A stretch of 64,000 nucleotides of DNA from positions 124,001 through 188,000 of the forward strand of contig CBDBCB010000020.1 of NCBI GenBank assembly GCA_965202745.1, read 5' to 3'. Under the pieces are notes generated by a model. That model saw only the letters and a program-made list of their open reading frames with translations, searched no databases and was not told the DNA's origin. This DNA comes from JACKII01 sp965202745. GTDB taxonomy: Bacteria > Pseudomonadota > Alphaproteobacteria > Bin95. The number at the start of each line of letters is the position of its first letter. Positions within the stretch are counted from its first letter, which is position 1. Shown here piece after piece: positions 19,471-28,877 of this stretch. The translations under genes and the position numbers were made by a program.

Positions 19471-19501
19471 CGTTGCGCTCTCTCCATTACGGATATTGTG
19501 A

Positions 19502-20503
19502 TTAGGATTGCGGCTGCGCGCCGGTCATGCGCGCCGTATTTCGGGACGTGATAACCCACATGATAGCGCCAAGCGCCCCGGCGGCGAACAGGACACCCTG
19601 CCAGGTCAGGCTGGCCGCCACCACGCCCGCTGCATCCGCCCCAAACAGCGCCATCAGGGCTGCCAGGCTTGCCTCCCTGACGCCGATTCCACCCAGGCTG
19701 ATCGGCGCAATTGCCAGGATTTTCGCAAGGGGCCAAGCGAAGAACCAAATTTCCAGCGGCGCTTCGACGCCAACGCCTTCGGCCAGCATCACCGCCAGCA
19801 GCACCAACCCCGCCTGAATGCTGAACGACACCACCAGCGCCAGCAGCAGTGCGCCGCGCCGCCCTACCAACTCGCTGACAGCGACGGACAAATTTTGCAC
19901 TACGCCCGTCTTCTGTTTCCGCCCTACCCACCCTGCCAGCATCCTCGCCAACAAGGGCAGCAACAGGAAGCCGGCGGCAATCCCGGCGATCGCCGGTAGC
20001 CCGACAATCAACAACAGACCTGTGTGGGATATTTCGAACAAGCCGATGCTTTCCAGCAACTCCTCGCCAATCAGCAACATGCCCAGGCCCGCCAACAGGC
20101 CCAAAGCCGCCGTATCCACCAACCGATCCGCCAGCGACATCGTCACTAGGCGGCTTGTGCTGCCCATCTCCCGCATGAGCAACCCGCCACGGACAACATC
20201 ACCGCCCGCCACGCCCGGTAGACACAGGTTCGCAGCCAGTCCGACAAAGTGCGCCCGCACGGCCGAAACCAGGCGGATACCCCTGCCCAGCAGGAACCAC
20301 CACTTTGCTGCCGCCACCACATGGCTTGCCAGGAACAGCACCAGAACCAACAGGAAAAGGGGCCAGCGCAATTGCGCGATGCTGTCGGCGACTTTCTCGA
20401 TCGGCAACATCAGCAATGTGATGGTCAGCAATGCCGCCGATGCCAGAACACGGATCAGCCAGCCGCGTGTGAAGCAGTGAACGGCGGAGCAATACTCGGC
20501 CAC
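19502..20503 (-). CDS. Flippase-like / lysylphosphatidylglycerol synthetase transmembrane-region family protein
   Basis: A 333-residue integral membrane protein with about eight hydrophobic segments. NLCLPGVAGGDVVRGGLL and LADRLVDTAALGLLA are the two hallmark stretches of the LPG_synthase_TM/AglD-like family (PxxxGGDxxR and DRxxD), and APISLGGIGVREASL is the third. Members are linked to lipid-linked sugar movement or surface glycan assembly. First gene of a three-gene run with the FAD enzyme and deacetylase. An IS21-family element begins 17 bases upstream of the start, so its native promoter is probably lost. Confidence 0.82.
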   Translation of the reverse strand: MAEYCSAVHCFTRGWLIRVLASAALLTITLLMLPIEKVADSIAQLRWPLFLLVLVLFLASHVVAAAKWWFLLGRGIRLVSAVRAHFVGLAANLCLPGVAGGDVVRGGLLMREMGSTSRLVTMSLADRLVDTAALGLLAGLGMLLIGEELLESIGLFEISHTGLLLIVGLPAIAGIAAGFLLLPLLARMLAGWVGRKQKTGVVQNLSVAVSELVGRRGALLLALVVSFSIQAGLVLLAVMLAEGVGVEAPLEIWFFAWPLAKILAIAPISLGGIGVREASLAALMALFGADAAGVVAASLTWQGVLFAAGALGAIMWVITSRNTARMTGAQPQS

Positions 20504-20577
20504 GGTAGCGGCAGCGTTGTGTTGTCGCGGGCGGCGTAAAAGTCGGCCACTTTTGTCCTTTCAATTAATGGGAGGGC

Positions 20578-22091
20578 TTGGGGATATTCACCGTGGAATT
20601 GTATTTGAAGGTTCGCCACGCTCACTTTGAGGAAGGTTTGAGGGGGCGTCAGATTGCGCGGGATTTTGGGATCAGCCGGGACAGTGTTTCAAAGATGTTG
20701 GCGTATTCTGAGCCGCCTGGTTATCGGCGTACGGCACCGATCAAACGACCAAAGCTTGATCCTTATACCGAGCAGAGTGACCAGTGGTTGGCGGAAGACA
20801 AGGCCCGGCCTCGCAAACAGCGCCACACAGCCAACCGTATCTTTGAGCGGCTACGCGACGAATGCGCATTTGATGGTGGCTACACGATTGTCAAAGACTA
20901 TGTGCGTTCGCCAAAGCGTGGCTCACGGGAGATGTTTGTGCCCTTGAGCCATCCCCCAGGGCATGGGCAGGCGGACTTTGGCGAAGCGTTGGTTGGTATC
21001 GGCGGGGTTGAGCAGAAGGCCTACTTCTTTGCCCTTGATCTGCCGCATAGCGATGCGTGCTACATCCGCGCGTATCCTGCGGCGAACACTGAAGCCTGGC
21101 TTGATGGGCATGTGCCCGCCTTTGCCTTCTTCGGCGCTGTACCGCGCTCAATCCTTTACGATAAGGATCGCTGCCTTGTGGCCAAGATCATGCCAGATGG
21201 CACCCGCAATCGTACGCAGCGGTTCCGTGCGATGCTATCTCACTACGTGATTGGGGAGAGGTATGGTCGCCCCGGCAAGGGCAACGATAAAGGCAAGGGT
21301 GAGGGGCTGGTTGGTTACGGGCGTCGCAACTTCATGGTTCCAATGCCGCGGTTCGCGAACTGGGATGCGTTCAACGACTATCTTGAAGAACAATGCCGCA
21401 AACGGCAGGCTGACATTCTGCGTGGCCACAAGATCAGCATCGGTGAACGACTGGGCGCTGATCTGGCGGCGATGCGCACCCTGCCAGCCGCGCCCTTTGA
21501 AGCTTGTGATCTGCAGAGCGGCTAGGTCACATCAACATCCCAAGGACGATTGCGTGGCAACGATTACTCAGGGCCGGTTGCCTATGGCCACCGCGAGGGT
21601 TGGATCATTGGATCAAGGGCTTCGGTGACCGCGTCGTCATCGGGTGCGCCACCGAAGTCATCGCGGACCATCCCCGCTGCTATGACACGGGCGACATGAT
21701 GTTCGATCCGGTACACTACCTGCCTCTCATCGAGCGCAAGATCATGTCCTTTGATCCAGCCACGCCATTGCAAGGCTGGGACTTGCCTGACGCGTTCCAA
21801 ACCCTCCAACGATTATTGGAAGCCCGGCAGGGCAAGGCCGGAAAGCGGGAATATGTTCAGGTACTGCGGCGGCTGGAGCGCTTTGAGCTGGAGGTTTTGC
21901 ATCTGGCAATCAAAGACGCACTGCAGATGAGGGCGGTCAGCTTTGACGCAATCAAACACTTATTGCTTTGCCGGGTCGAGAGACGACCACCGAGACTGGA
22001 TCTGGATGTTTACCCGTTCCTGCCCAGAACCAATATCGCAACAAGGGCGGCATCATCCTACATGAGCTTGCTGGCGGGAGATAGCGCATGA
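20578..22091 (+). pseudogene. istA: IS21-family transposase IstA, with stop at 21523-21525 and a frameshift
   Basis: The N-terminal HTH (GLRGRQIARDFGISRDSVSK) and the DDE core are visible: GQADFGEA (Asp), SILYDKDRC (Asp) and KGKGEGLVGY (Glu). The frame ends at DLQSG-stop and then shifts; the conserved C-terminal beta-barrel and tail (GFGDRVVIGCATEV to SYMSLLAGDSA) appear in another frame up to 22091. The last codons overlap the start of istB, as normal. The transposase is therefore inactive as encoded, so the element is probably immobile without help. Confidence 0.85.
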
Positions 22092-22846
22092 GCGATGCTC
22101 CAGAACTGCTTTTGGCGAACCACCTCAAACCTCTGCGCTTGCCAACCTTCTTGCGCGCGCATGATAAGCAGGCCCGCATCTGCGCCGCCGAAGGTGTAGA
22201 TCATGGGCGCTATCTGGCGCGGTTGACGGAATTGGAACTGATCGACCGTGAACGGCGTATGGTTGAGCGCCGGATCAAATCGGCAAAGTTCCCGGCCGTC
22301 AAAAGCCTTGATAGCTTCGACTTCAAAGCGATCCCCAGCCTGAACAAGATGATGGTGCTGGCACTGGCGCGCGGCGAATGGATCGAGCGCAAGGAGAACG
22401 TCATCGCTCTTGGCCCGTCAGGAACCGGCAAAACCCCCGTCGCCCTCGGGCTGGGTCTGGCCGCCTGCCAGAAGGGTATGCCGGTCAGCTTCGTCACTGC
22501 CGCCTCTCTCGTGCATGAGTTGATGGAAGCCAGAGATGAGAAACGCCTGCTGCGATTGCAACGCCAATTGGCCAAGGTCAAGCTGCTGATCATTGATGAA
22601 TTGGGGTTCGTGCCGCTGAGCAAAACCGGGGCAGAACTGTTGTTCGAACTGATATCGCAGCGTTACGAGCGCGGCTCAACACTGATCACCAGTAATCTGC
22701 CGTTCGAGGAATGGACAGAACCCTTCGGCACAGAACGCCTGACAGGTGCCTTGCTGGACCGGCTGACCCATCATGGGAATATCCTGGAGATGAATGGCGA
22801 AAGTTACCGCCTCAACCAAAGCAAATCCCGCCGCCCCAGAAGCTAA
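22088..22846 (+). CDS. istB: IS21-family ATP-binding helper protein IstB
   Basis: A 252-residue AAA+ ATPase that assists IstA in target capture. The Walker A loop is GPSGTGKTPVAL (position after GKT is Pro here, where His is usual), Walker B is LLIIDELGFV, and the arginine-finger region ERGSTLITSNLPFEEW follows. ATG overlaps the istA stop (ATGA). It is full length and has no visible lesion, unlike istA. Confidence 0.9.
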   Translation: MSDAPELLLANHLKPLRLPTFLRAHDKQARICAAEGVDHGRYLARLTELELIDRERRMVERRIKSAKFPAVKSLDSFDFKAIPSLNKMMVLALARGEWIERKENVIALGPSGTGKTPVALGLGLAACQKGMPVSFVTAASLVHELMEARDEKRLLRLQRQLAKVKLLIIDELGFVPLSKTGAELLFELISQRYERGSTLITSNLPFEEWTEPFGTERLTGALLDRLTHHGNILEMNGESYRLNQSKSRRPRS

Positions 22847-23050
22847 TCATCATCTGATTGGCCTAACGGCCAACGCGCCTCGGAACGTGCTTGCTATTTG
22901 AGGGCATCACGCCACAAGGCGCGGTGCCAAGGGGCCGACTTTTGCGCCGCCCCAGTGGCAGGTTTTTACGCCGCCGTTGACATCCGGTTTAGCCGTTATG
23001 GCGCCCTGGCGCTAACGCCCACCTGGCAACCTTTGGAGAAGCGAATAGCG

Positions 23051-24078
23051 ATGGCGGTCGAAAGGGATGGGCCCCAATCTATCATCAGTGTGGTGATACC
23101 GGCCTACAATGCTGCCCATTATCTGCCTCTCGTGTTGCCGCCCCTCCTCAACATGCTGTACGACGGCGAAATCTGCGAAGTGTTGGTGGTGGATGACCAA
23201 TCCACTGACGATACGGTCGCCGTCGCCCGCGAGATGGGCGCAACCGTTGTCATCAACCCTGTGAATGGTGGCCCCGGTGTCGCACGGAACCTGGCCGCGC
23301 AACATGCGAAGGGCGATATTCTCTGGGACGTCATCGCCTGGCCGGGCGGGGCCGAGCACATCCTGCCAGCTTTTGACGACCCCGAAATCGTCGCCGTCTT
23401 CGGCTCCTATGATGAGACACCCAGTGGCCAGACCTGGATCAGCAAATATAAGAACCTAACCCATCGCTACTACCACCAGCGCGGCAACGAAGAGGCCACC
23501 ACCTTTTGAGCAGGTTGCGGCGCGGTGCGGAAATCGGCATTTCGCGACATTGGTGGCTTCGACGTGGAAACCTACCAGCGTCCGTCAATTGAGGATATCG
23601 ACCTGGGCTACCGGCTGCGGGCAGCGGGCAGCGGGCAGCGGGCGGGCGCATTATGCTGCTGCCTAATCTATTGAGTAAGCACCTGAAGGTCTGGACGATC
23701 CGCAACGTCATCCATACCGACATCTTCATGTGGGCCATCCCATGGTCACGCCTGATGATTCAGCGGGAAGGGCTGACCGATGATCTAAACACCAGCTCTG
23801 GCGAGCGTATTCGCGCAGCGCTGGCAGGGCTGCTCCTGTTTAGCGTTCTGACCATAATCATCGTGCCGGGGCTCTGGCCCCTCAAATTGGCGATGCTGGC
23901 CATTGTAGTTATCGCCAACTGGAGCTTTTTCCAGTTCATGATCAGCAATGGCGGCGTACCATTTGCAATCTTCGGACTGGCGTTCCACCAGCTTTACTAT
24001 CTGTATAGCTCTGCGGCATTCGTATGGTGCATGATTGAGGTCAAGGTGTTACGCCGCACAAACGCAGTTGTGCGGTAA
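23051..24078 (+). pseudogene. GT2-family glycosyltransferase with TGA, 7-bp repeat expansion and small deletion
   Basis: It starts after GGAGAAGCG with a GT-A fold: ISVVIPAYNAAHYLP and EVLVVDDQSTDDT. Three lesions are visible. After GDILW the usual 'FVDAD' residues before DVIAWPGG are absent. TGA at 23507-23509 falls where EEATTF is followed by AGCGAVRK, a position that is Trp in this family (FWAGCG). At about 23620-23650 the unit AGCGGGC is repeated; removing two units (14 bp) restores LRAAGGRIMLLPNL and the membrane-anchored C-terminus to 24078. The gene is dead. Confidence 0.82.
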
Positions 24079-24144
24079 TCCCGACGCGGGCTTCAGCAGC
24101 AGCACAACAAAACACCACCGGTCCCCCGGTGAAAGGAAAACAAC

Positions 24145-24498
24145 ATGGCCTGGAAACGAATAGTCCTGGAAATCGGTATGGGCACCGATATCCGCGGCGG
24201 CGATAGCACCAAAGCTGCCGTCCGCGCGCTGCGCGATGCGCTCTGGCACAACTCCCTCTCCATCGCGAAAGCGCTGGGCATGGACACCGACTCCATGCAG
24301 GTGAAAGTAACCATCGGCGCGCCGAACCCGGAAACCGTAGACAAAGCCCAGGTGCTGGCGGTGCTACCGCATGGCACCGGCACCGTCGATGTGGTCGAGG
24401 GCGGCCTCACCATTCCGAACTATAATGGCGACGTGACCCTGGTCGCGCACGCGGCCGCAGTCGTCTACCTGGATCTGCCCGAAGGAGCTTCCGCATGA
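24145..24498 (+). CDS. Lin0512-family protein, first of a tandem pair
   Basis: A 117-residue soluble protein of the Lin0512 (TIGR02058-like) family of unknown function. It has the family opening KRIVLEIGMGTDIRGGDSTKAAVRALRDAL and the later MQVKVTIGAPNPETVD. A GAAAGGAAAAC ribosome site precedes the ATG. It overlaps the next, paralogous gene as ATGA, so the two are translated together and may form a heteromer. Finding the pair inside a polysaccharide gene cluster gives no clear role. Intact among broken neighbours. Confidence 0.75.
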   Translation: MAWKRIVLEIGMGTDIRGGDSTKAAVRALRDALWHNSLSIAKALGMDTDSMQVKVTIGAPNPETVDKAQVLAVLPHGTGTVDVVEGGLTIPNYNGDVTLVAHAAAVVYLDLPEGASA

Positions 24499-24827
24499 GC
24501 AAGCGCGCAATCCTGGAGATGGGCGCCGGCAACGACCTGCACGGCGGCGACTACACCAAGGCCGCGGTCCGGGCGGTGCAGGACGCACTGCATCACAGCT
24601 CGCTTTCCTTCATCCGAACGCTGGGAATCAATAAGGACGAGCTGGAAGTGAACGTCACCATCGGCGTTCAGGACCCCTCCAAAGTGGATACGGACAAGGT
24701 CAAAGCCAGCCTGCCGATCGGCAAGGTAACCGTGACCGCCGTCAAGGGCGGGCTAGACGTGCCGGACGAGGCCGTGGGCGACGTCGCCGTCATCGCCACC
24801 GCCGCCATCGACGTGCGCATCCCGTAG
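24495..24827 (+). CDS. Lin0512-family protein, second of a tandem pair
   Basis: A 110-residue paralogue of the gene just upstream: KRAILEMGAGNDLHGGDYTKAAVRAVQDALHH aligns with the same region, and LEVNVTIGVQDPSKVDTDKV with the second conserved block. The two proteins share roughly half their residues by eye. Start at the ATGA overlap is firm. The family has no proven activity; the conserved Asp/His/Gly (DLHGGDYTKAA) looks like a ligand-binding loop. Intact. Confidence 0.75.
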   Translation: MSKRAILEMGAGNDLHGGDYTKAAVRAVQDALHHSSLSFIRTLGINKDELEVNVTIGVQDPSKVDTDKVKASLPIGKVTVTAVKGGLDVPDEAVGDVAVIATAAIDVRIP

Positions 24828-24939
24828 CGCTCAGACCCCCGTCCCGCGGCGAATTGGAGCCGGAGGTCATGCCGCATCCTGGTTTGGGGATGGGATCAGG
24901 TAGAAATAGGGCAACGAAATATTGGTTTAGGAGCGAGCG

Positions 24940-25818
24940 ATGAGTGGGGTTGATCTCTCCGTTATTATCCCATCGGTGAACAGCTACAGCGATCTGACTG
25001 GTTGTCTGCAAGCATTACAGGCGATGGAAGATGTGACGACGGAAATCATCGTCGTTGACCGCCTGGGCTACCAGGTCCGCGAATATCTCTGGCGCGAATT
25101 TCCGGACATCACGGTCGTCTCCATGCCTGGAGACGCCACCATCCCCCACATGCGCATGGTCGGGATCGATCGCGCCTCCGCCCCCTTCGTCGGCGTGATA
25201 GAGGACCATGTGCTGGTGCCGCCGGACTGGGGCCGCCGCATGCTGGATGAGCTGGACAACGGCCAGGACGTGGTCGCGGGCAGCATCGCCAACGCCGCCA
25301 CGGACAGCTTCATGGATTGGGCGGCCTTCCTCTGCGAATATTCCGGCTCCCTGCCGCCGCTGCCGGAAGGCCCGGCGGACGGCGTGCCCGGCAACAATGT
25401 CGTTTACCGGAAAGAAGTACTCAACCGGTACAAAGACGTGCTGGCCGAATGCAAGTGGGAGAACAACCTGCACGACGCCATGCACCGCGATGGCGTCACA
25501 TTGATGATGAAGCCGGATATCGTGGGCGGCCACAAAATGCACTACAACTTCCGGCTCTATATGGAACAGCGCTTCTTCTACTCCCGCTCCTATGCGGGTG
25601 CCCGTGTGGCTGGACAGCCGATGAGCAAGAAGCTGTTCTTTGCCGCTGCCGCCTGCGCTGCTGTACCGGACCGTGCAACGCATCGTCTCCAAGAAGTACC
25701 ATGTTGATCTGCTGATCAAGTCAATGCCCCTGCAAGTCGCCTTCGTCTGTTCCTGGGCATTGGAGAGGCCGTCGGGGCGCTGCTCGGCCCTGGCAATGCC
25801 ATGAGCCGGGTTCGCTAG
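24940..25818 (+). pseudogene. GT2-like glycosyltransferase, C-terminus frameshifted twice
   Basis: Starts MSGVDLSVIIPSVNSYSDL, a GT-A N-terminus, with VIEDHVLVPPDWGRRML taking the place of the DxD region and PGNNVVYRKEVL of the acceptor region. After QPMSKKLFFAAA the frame shifts (about 25645-25655) to ALLYRTVQRIVSKKYHVDLL and shifts again near 25760, where a GGG run has lost a G, to end VGALLGPGNAMSRVR at 25816-25818. The catalytic part is whole; the membrane-associated tail is garbled. Related in layout to the GT2-like gene at 26658. Confidence 0.7.
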
Positions 25819-25821
25819 CCG

Positions 25822-26654
25822 ATGGCGGGGCTGGGCGGCATGATCGGGCAGAAGCTCTACCGGCTGGGGGAGGCGCTGAGATTCGTCTGCTCCTATGCGG
25901 CGGACATGCAGACGCGCAAGACGTTGGTACATATATCTACGCCAGTCTGTCGAACCCGGCGCGCTATAACGACGAGGTCACCCTGAACCTGAAAATTGCC
26001 GGGCGCACGGTGCCGTTCGTCATGCGGCTCAGCGACATTTTCATCATTGCCGAAATCCTGCACGAGCAGCAGTACAAGATGGAAAGCCGCCTGCCCGCCA
26101 ACGCAACGATCATCGACGCAGGCGGCAATGTGGGCATCTCCGCCGTGTGGTTCCTGGCGCACTATCCGGATGCCACGATGCACGTGTTCGAACCGGCGGA
26201 AGAGAATATCAGCTTCCTTGCACGCAACCTGGCGGCCTTTCCGAAGGCCAAGCTGTTCCAGCAGGGCGTCGGCGCGGAAACCGGCACCATGAACCTGCTG
26301 CATAGCGAGTTTGCGGGTATGCACTCCCTGCTGCCGGGCCTGGCGGAAGAAGGCGCGCCGGTGGAGCAGATCGAAGTCGTCACCCTCGCCGATCACATGG
26401 CGGCACACAACATCGAGAAAATCGACCTGCTGAAGCTCGATATCGAGGGCAGCGAGATGAACGCCATCCATGACCTGGGCGAGCGCATCGCCGACGTAAA
26501 CGTCATCGTCGGCGAGGTACACGAGGCACTGATCGACGTGGATGCCTTCTACGAGGCGCTGACCGATGCCGGGCTTGTCATCCTCTGGCGCAAGAATTTC
26601 CGCGAGAGTGAGGAACAGCAGGTGCACGGCTTCGAAGCTGCGCGCCGGGGCTAG
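25822..26654 (+). pseudogene. FkbM-family methyltransferase, frameshifted near its N-terminus
   Basis: ATG at 25822 follows the previous stop by three bases. MAGLGGMIGQKLYRLGEALRF continues to KTLV, where a one-base change near 25930 shifts the frame to YIYASLSNPARYNDE. The rest is a complete FkbM SAM-dependent methyltransferase: IIDAGGNVGISAVWFLA is the SAM-binding glycine loop, and IDLLKLDIEGSEMNAI is the family signature. Such enzymes O-methylate sugars in surface glycans. An internal start (GTG at 26010) could still yield the methyltransferase core. Confidence 0.78.
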
Positions 26655-26657
26655 CCG

Positions 26658-27611
26658 ATGGCTGAGGGCGAGGGGATGAGCGAAACCAGCACGGCAGCGC
26701 CTGACCTCAGCATCGTGCTGACCATCGTCGACAGCGGCCAAACGCTGGAACGCTGCCTGGAAGCGCTGGCAAAACAGACCGGTGGGCCCAGTATCGAAGT
26801 GCTGGTCCCCTACGACCACATCACGCCGGAAGTGGCCGGGATCGCGGAGAAATTTCCGCAATTCACCTTCATCGACATGGGGGTGATCCTGGACGGCCTC
26901 CAGCCGAAAGACCCGCTGGAAACCCATCTGTTCTTCGACGCCCGCCGCACAGTGGCCTTGAAGGCGGCGAAGGGCCGGCTGCTTGGCATTATCGAGGACC
27001 GGGGCATTCCGAAGCCTGACTGGTGCCGCAATATGATCGCGCTGCATGACCAGTATCCGCACGCAGCCATCGGCGGTGCGGTGCGGAACGGTGTCGATCA
27101 CATCAAGAACTGGGCGATCTATTGCTGCGACTTCAGCCGCTACCAGCCGCCGCTGCATCAGGACAATCCCGAATACGTCACCGACACCAACATGGTCTAC
27201 AAACGCGAGCCGTTGGAGGAAGTGCGCCATATCTAGGACGAAAGCTATCTGGAAGCGCCGGTGAACTGGGAGCTTCGGCGGCGCGGCTACAAGCTGCTGC
27301 TGTCCGACAAGGCGATCACCGTGCAGCACCGCAAGCCCGGCAGCCTCTGCGCCATGCTGGGGGAGCGCTACCACTGGGCGCGCATGTTCGGGCGCATCCG
27401 CGGCAAGGAAATCGGGGCGCGTGAGCGCATTAAGCTGGCGATCGCTATGCCGCTGCTACCCTTCGTGCTGCTGTTCCGGCAGTACCGTCAGCAAAAGGCC
27501 AAGGGCCATCATATGGCCGAGTTCCTGCGCACCGCGCCGCTGACGTTCCTGCTGCTGCTCGCATGGTCGCTGGGAGAGCAGGTCGGCTACCTCCAGGCTG
27601 ACAAAAGCTAG
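26658..27611 (+). pseudogene. GT2-like glycosyltransferase with premature TAG at 27234-27236
   Basis: A GT-A-type protein: LSIVLTIVDSGQTLERCLEAL at the start, LLGIIEDRGIPKPDWCRNM at the donor-metal region, and a C-terminal membrane-proximal helix ending LGEQVGYLQADKS. TAG interrupts VRHI-stop-DESYLEAPVNWELRRRG, where this family has Trp before the 'D-E-x-x-x' acceptor segment, so TGG to TAG is likely. No frameshift is needed over 318 codons. Same architecture as the gene at 24940; the two probably arose by duplication. Confidence 0.75.
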
Positions 27612-27619
27612 GTCTGCGC

Positions 27620-28838
27620 ATGGCGGAGCAGCAAATCCACGTCGGTATCGACGCGACCACCTGGTCCAACGACCGGGGTTTTGGGCGCTTCACGCGGGAG
27701 TTCGTCTCCGCGCTGGCCGAACGCGCGCGCCAGCCCGGCAGCCGTTTCCGCTACACACTGGTGTTCGACCAGCCGTCCGCCTTTCCCGTGCCGGAGGGTG
27801 TTGAAACCATTATCGCCTCGACCAAAGGCAACCTGAATGAGGCGTCCCAGGGCGATAACGCGCGCTCTATCGGTTACCTCTGGCAAATGGGTCAGATCGT
27901 GCGGCGGGCGGGCTTCGACCTGTTCTACTACCCAACGGTCTATTCCTATTTCCCGCTGCTCTCCCGCGTGCCGAAGGTGATCTGCTATCACGACACGACG
28001 GCGGAGCGGCTGCCGCAATACCTGTTCCCGATCAAGCTGAACCACCGGCTCTGGCAGGTAAAAACCTGGCTGGCGCTGCGCCAGACAACGCGGGCGATGA
28101 CGGTCTCGGAATCGTCGGCGCGGGACATGGTGCAGTACCTGAAAATTCCGCGGGCGAAGATCGACGTGGTGACCGAAGGCTCCGCGCCAGAATTCCAGCC
28201 GCGCGCCAGCCGTGAGCCTGGCCTCGCTATTAGGCGCCAGCACACCATTCCGGACGAGGCTCACGTGCTCACCTATGTGGGCGGCATGAACGCCCACAAG
28301 AACATCCTGACGCTGCTGAAACCCATGCCCGCCATCGTGGCGGCGCGGCCCGATGTGCACTCTGGCCATTGTTGGCAGCACCTCTGGCAAGGGCTTTTGG
28401 GACAATGTGCCGGAACTCCAGGCCTTCGTCACCGAAAATCCACCGCTGGAGCAGAACGTCCACTTCACCGGCTACCTGAGCGATGAGGCGCTGGTCGACC
28501 TGTTCTCGGCCACCGATGCATTGGTGTTCCCCTCTCTCTGGGAAGGCTTCGGCCTGCCCACGGTGGAGGCCATGTCCTGCGGCGTGCCGGTGCTGGCAAG
28601 CAATCTCAGCAGCCTGCCGGAAGTGGTGGGGGATGCCGGTCTATTCTACGACCCGCTAGACCTGGACGACATCACCCGCACGATCCTGCGGTTTTTCAAC
28701 GAGGATGGCTTGCAGACTGCATTGACGGCCAAGGCCCTGCCCCAAGCCGCAAAATTCAGTTGGGAGAAAGCGGCAGCGCTTGGCGAACAGAGTTTCCTCC
28801 GCTGCTATCAGGGCAAGCGGGGGTCGAAACGCGCCTAG
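27620..28838 (+). pseudogene. GT4-family glycosyltransferase, frameshifted near 28350
   Basis: The N-terminal GT-B domain runs from IHVGIDATTWSNDRGFGRFTR through VICYHDTTAERLP; the hinge ends in LTYVGGMNAHKNI. One extra base in GATGTGCACTCTGGCC (about 28353-28360) shifts the frame; without it the protein reads LAIVGSTSGKGFWDN and on to SLWEGFGLPTVEAMSCGVPVLAS, the donor-binding E-x7-E motif of GT4. The product as encoded lacks the donor domain. Last glycosyltransferase of the locus. Confidence 0.82.
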
Positions 28839-28877
28839 CCCGTCGCCATATCCAGGTGTCTGCCGGTACACCGTCCT

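Larger units (their letters stand above)
20520..22982 (+). mobile_element. IS21-family insertion sequence (istA disrupted, istB intact)
   Basis: The element runs from TGTTGTCGCGGGCGGCGTAAA at 20520 to an inverted end at 22982 (reverse complement TGTCAACGGCGGCGTAAAAA). Both ends share GGCGGCGTAAAA and carry further internal copies of the AAAAGTCGGCC unit, the multiple terminal repeats expected of IS21. It encodes istA and istB in order. I do not see a clear target duplication. It separates the flippase-like gene from a glycosyltransferase gene in the polysaccharide locus. Confidence 0.85.
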
